From positions 1 to 35,149 of the forward strand of contig JAUYEE010000144.1 of assembly GCA_030691545.1 (NCBI GenBank): 35,149 nucleotides of DNA. The letters run 5' to 3'. The position numbers and the translations under genes are program-made. Shown piece by piece: positions 34,651 through 35,149 of this stretch. How positions within the stretch are numbered: position 1 is the stretch's first letter; each line of letters starts with the position of its first letter. This stretch comes from a bacterium. GTDB lineage: Bacteria > Auribacterota > JABMQX01. Below the pieces are notes generated by a model. That model had not been told where the DNA came from. It did no database searches and saw only the letters and a program-made list of their open reading frames with translations.

Positions 34651-35149
34651 ATGAGAAAAGAGTACCTGTATTCGCCCGGACCGACGACAGTGCCTCCGGA
34701 GGCATTGTCGGTGATGGGGAAGCCCATCTTCCACCATCGAACCAAACGCAACCAGGAGATGTTCCGTGAGATTCTCGAAGGACTGAAGTATGTCCTCGCC
34801 ACCCAGAACGACGTGCTGGTCTTCGCTTCCTCGGGCACCGGCGCCATGGAAGGTTCTGTCTCCAACCTCCTGTCGCCCGGAGACAGGATTATCACCGTCA
34901 ACGGAGGAAAATTCGGCGAGCGCTTCGGCGAGATCGGACGAGCGTACGGAGCGCAGGTGGACGAGATCATGGTCGAGTGGGGAGAGGCGGTGGACCCCGC
35001 TGAGATCGAAAGGCGCCTGACCGATGATGTGAAGGCGGTTTACGTGACGCTGTGCGAGACCTCCACGGGCGCCCACAACGATATAAAAACCATCGCGAGC
35101 ATCGTGTCTAAGACTCCCGCGGTGATCGTGGTGGACGCGATCAGCGGGC
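34651..35149 (+). CDS. Class V aminotransferase (alanine-glyoxylate/serine type), 3' truncated by window
   Basis: 166 complete codons from ATG 34651, running off the window end with no stop. The N terminus reads [19 protein letters not shown], typical of the alanine-glyoxylate / serine-pyruvate / soluble-hydrogenase 42-kDa group. The PLP phosphate-binding turn is [20 protein letters not shown], and [13 protein letters not shown] (substrate and cofactor contacts) and VIVVDAISG (the PLP-ring Asp) follow. The PLP Lys would lie beyond the end. A G-rich GGGGGGC stretch precedes the ATG. It begins 46 bp after lon and may be cotranscribed. In other bacteria this family is often followed by serA; that cannot be seen here. 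Confidence 0.88.
   Translation, partial: MRKEYLYSPGPTTVPPEALSVMGKPIFHHRTKRNQEMFREILEGLKYVLATQNDVLVFASSGTGAMEGSVSNLLSPGDRIITVNGGKFGERFGEIGRAYGAQVDEIMVEWGEAVDPAEIERRLTDDVKAVYVTLCETSTGAHNDIKTIASIVSKTPAVIVVDAISG

Overview
The window is a stretch of chromosome from an uncultivated-looking, Gram-negative-type bacterium of moderately high GC. The evidence for that cell type is secreted and Tat-exported proteins, pseudopilin-like proteins and an STN/secretin-like periplasmic domain. Several dispersed repeat families are present: a GCAGGCG/CGCCTGC palindrome, CACGAAG runs, GTAGGGGC blocks and an ATTTCC/AATCGC family. From memory, such repeats are common in draft genomes of Planctomycetes/Verrucomicrobia/Lentisphaerae-like and other candidate phyla. 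I cannot place the organism more closely.

Region 1 (1-9.6 kb) is a carbohydrate block. It holds galactokinase (galK), a very large secreted six-hairpin-type protein, a secreted GH36-like clan-D glycosidase and a divergent GH42-like secreted glycosidase. Region 2 (9.7-12.85 kb) holds three pilin/pseudopilin-like proteins resembling the PilX/GspK, PilV/GspI and PilW/GspJ types. The leader before the second is rich in hairpins. Region 3 (13-18.8 kb) holds an FAD oxidoreductase related to UDP-galactopyranose-mutase/amine-oxidase enzymes, a Tat-exported DUF362 protein, a HEAT-repeat + STN protein and a membrane-anchored protein I do not recognise. Region 4 (19-27.3 kb) is all on the minus strand. 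It holds a GH36 alpha-galactosidase, a 34-codon remnant of a second GH51 gene, a large von Willebrand A protein, and a complete GH51 arabinofuranosidase with CBM-like domains. Region 5 (27.3-35.1 kb) holds a possible integrase remnant, tRNA-Lys(CTT), tRNA-Leu(TAG) and tRNA-Gly(GCC), then tig-clpP-clpX-lon, and the start of a class V aminotransferase running off the end.

The glycosidases could together release galactose and arabinose from plant-type galactans or arabinogalactans outside the cytoplasm, with GalK phosphorylating galactose inside. No transporter or regulator is visible. tig-clpP-clpX-lon is the classic protein-folding and proteolysis cluster.

The most unusual signal is the behaviour of the repeats. 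The 17-bp palindrome lies inside two secreted glycosidase-type genes and is read in the same frame (VAQASRL) in both. It also forms a REPIN-like inverted pair after a third gene and sits at the 5' end of lon. A CACGAAG repeat is read in frame inside Lon as a Lys/Thr-rich linker, and the Lon start appears to lie within repeat-derived sequence. This resembles the in-frame palindromic elements described in Rickettsia, but with different sequences and in a different kind of genome.
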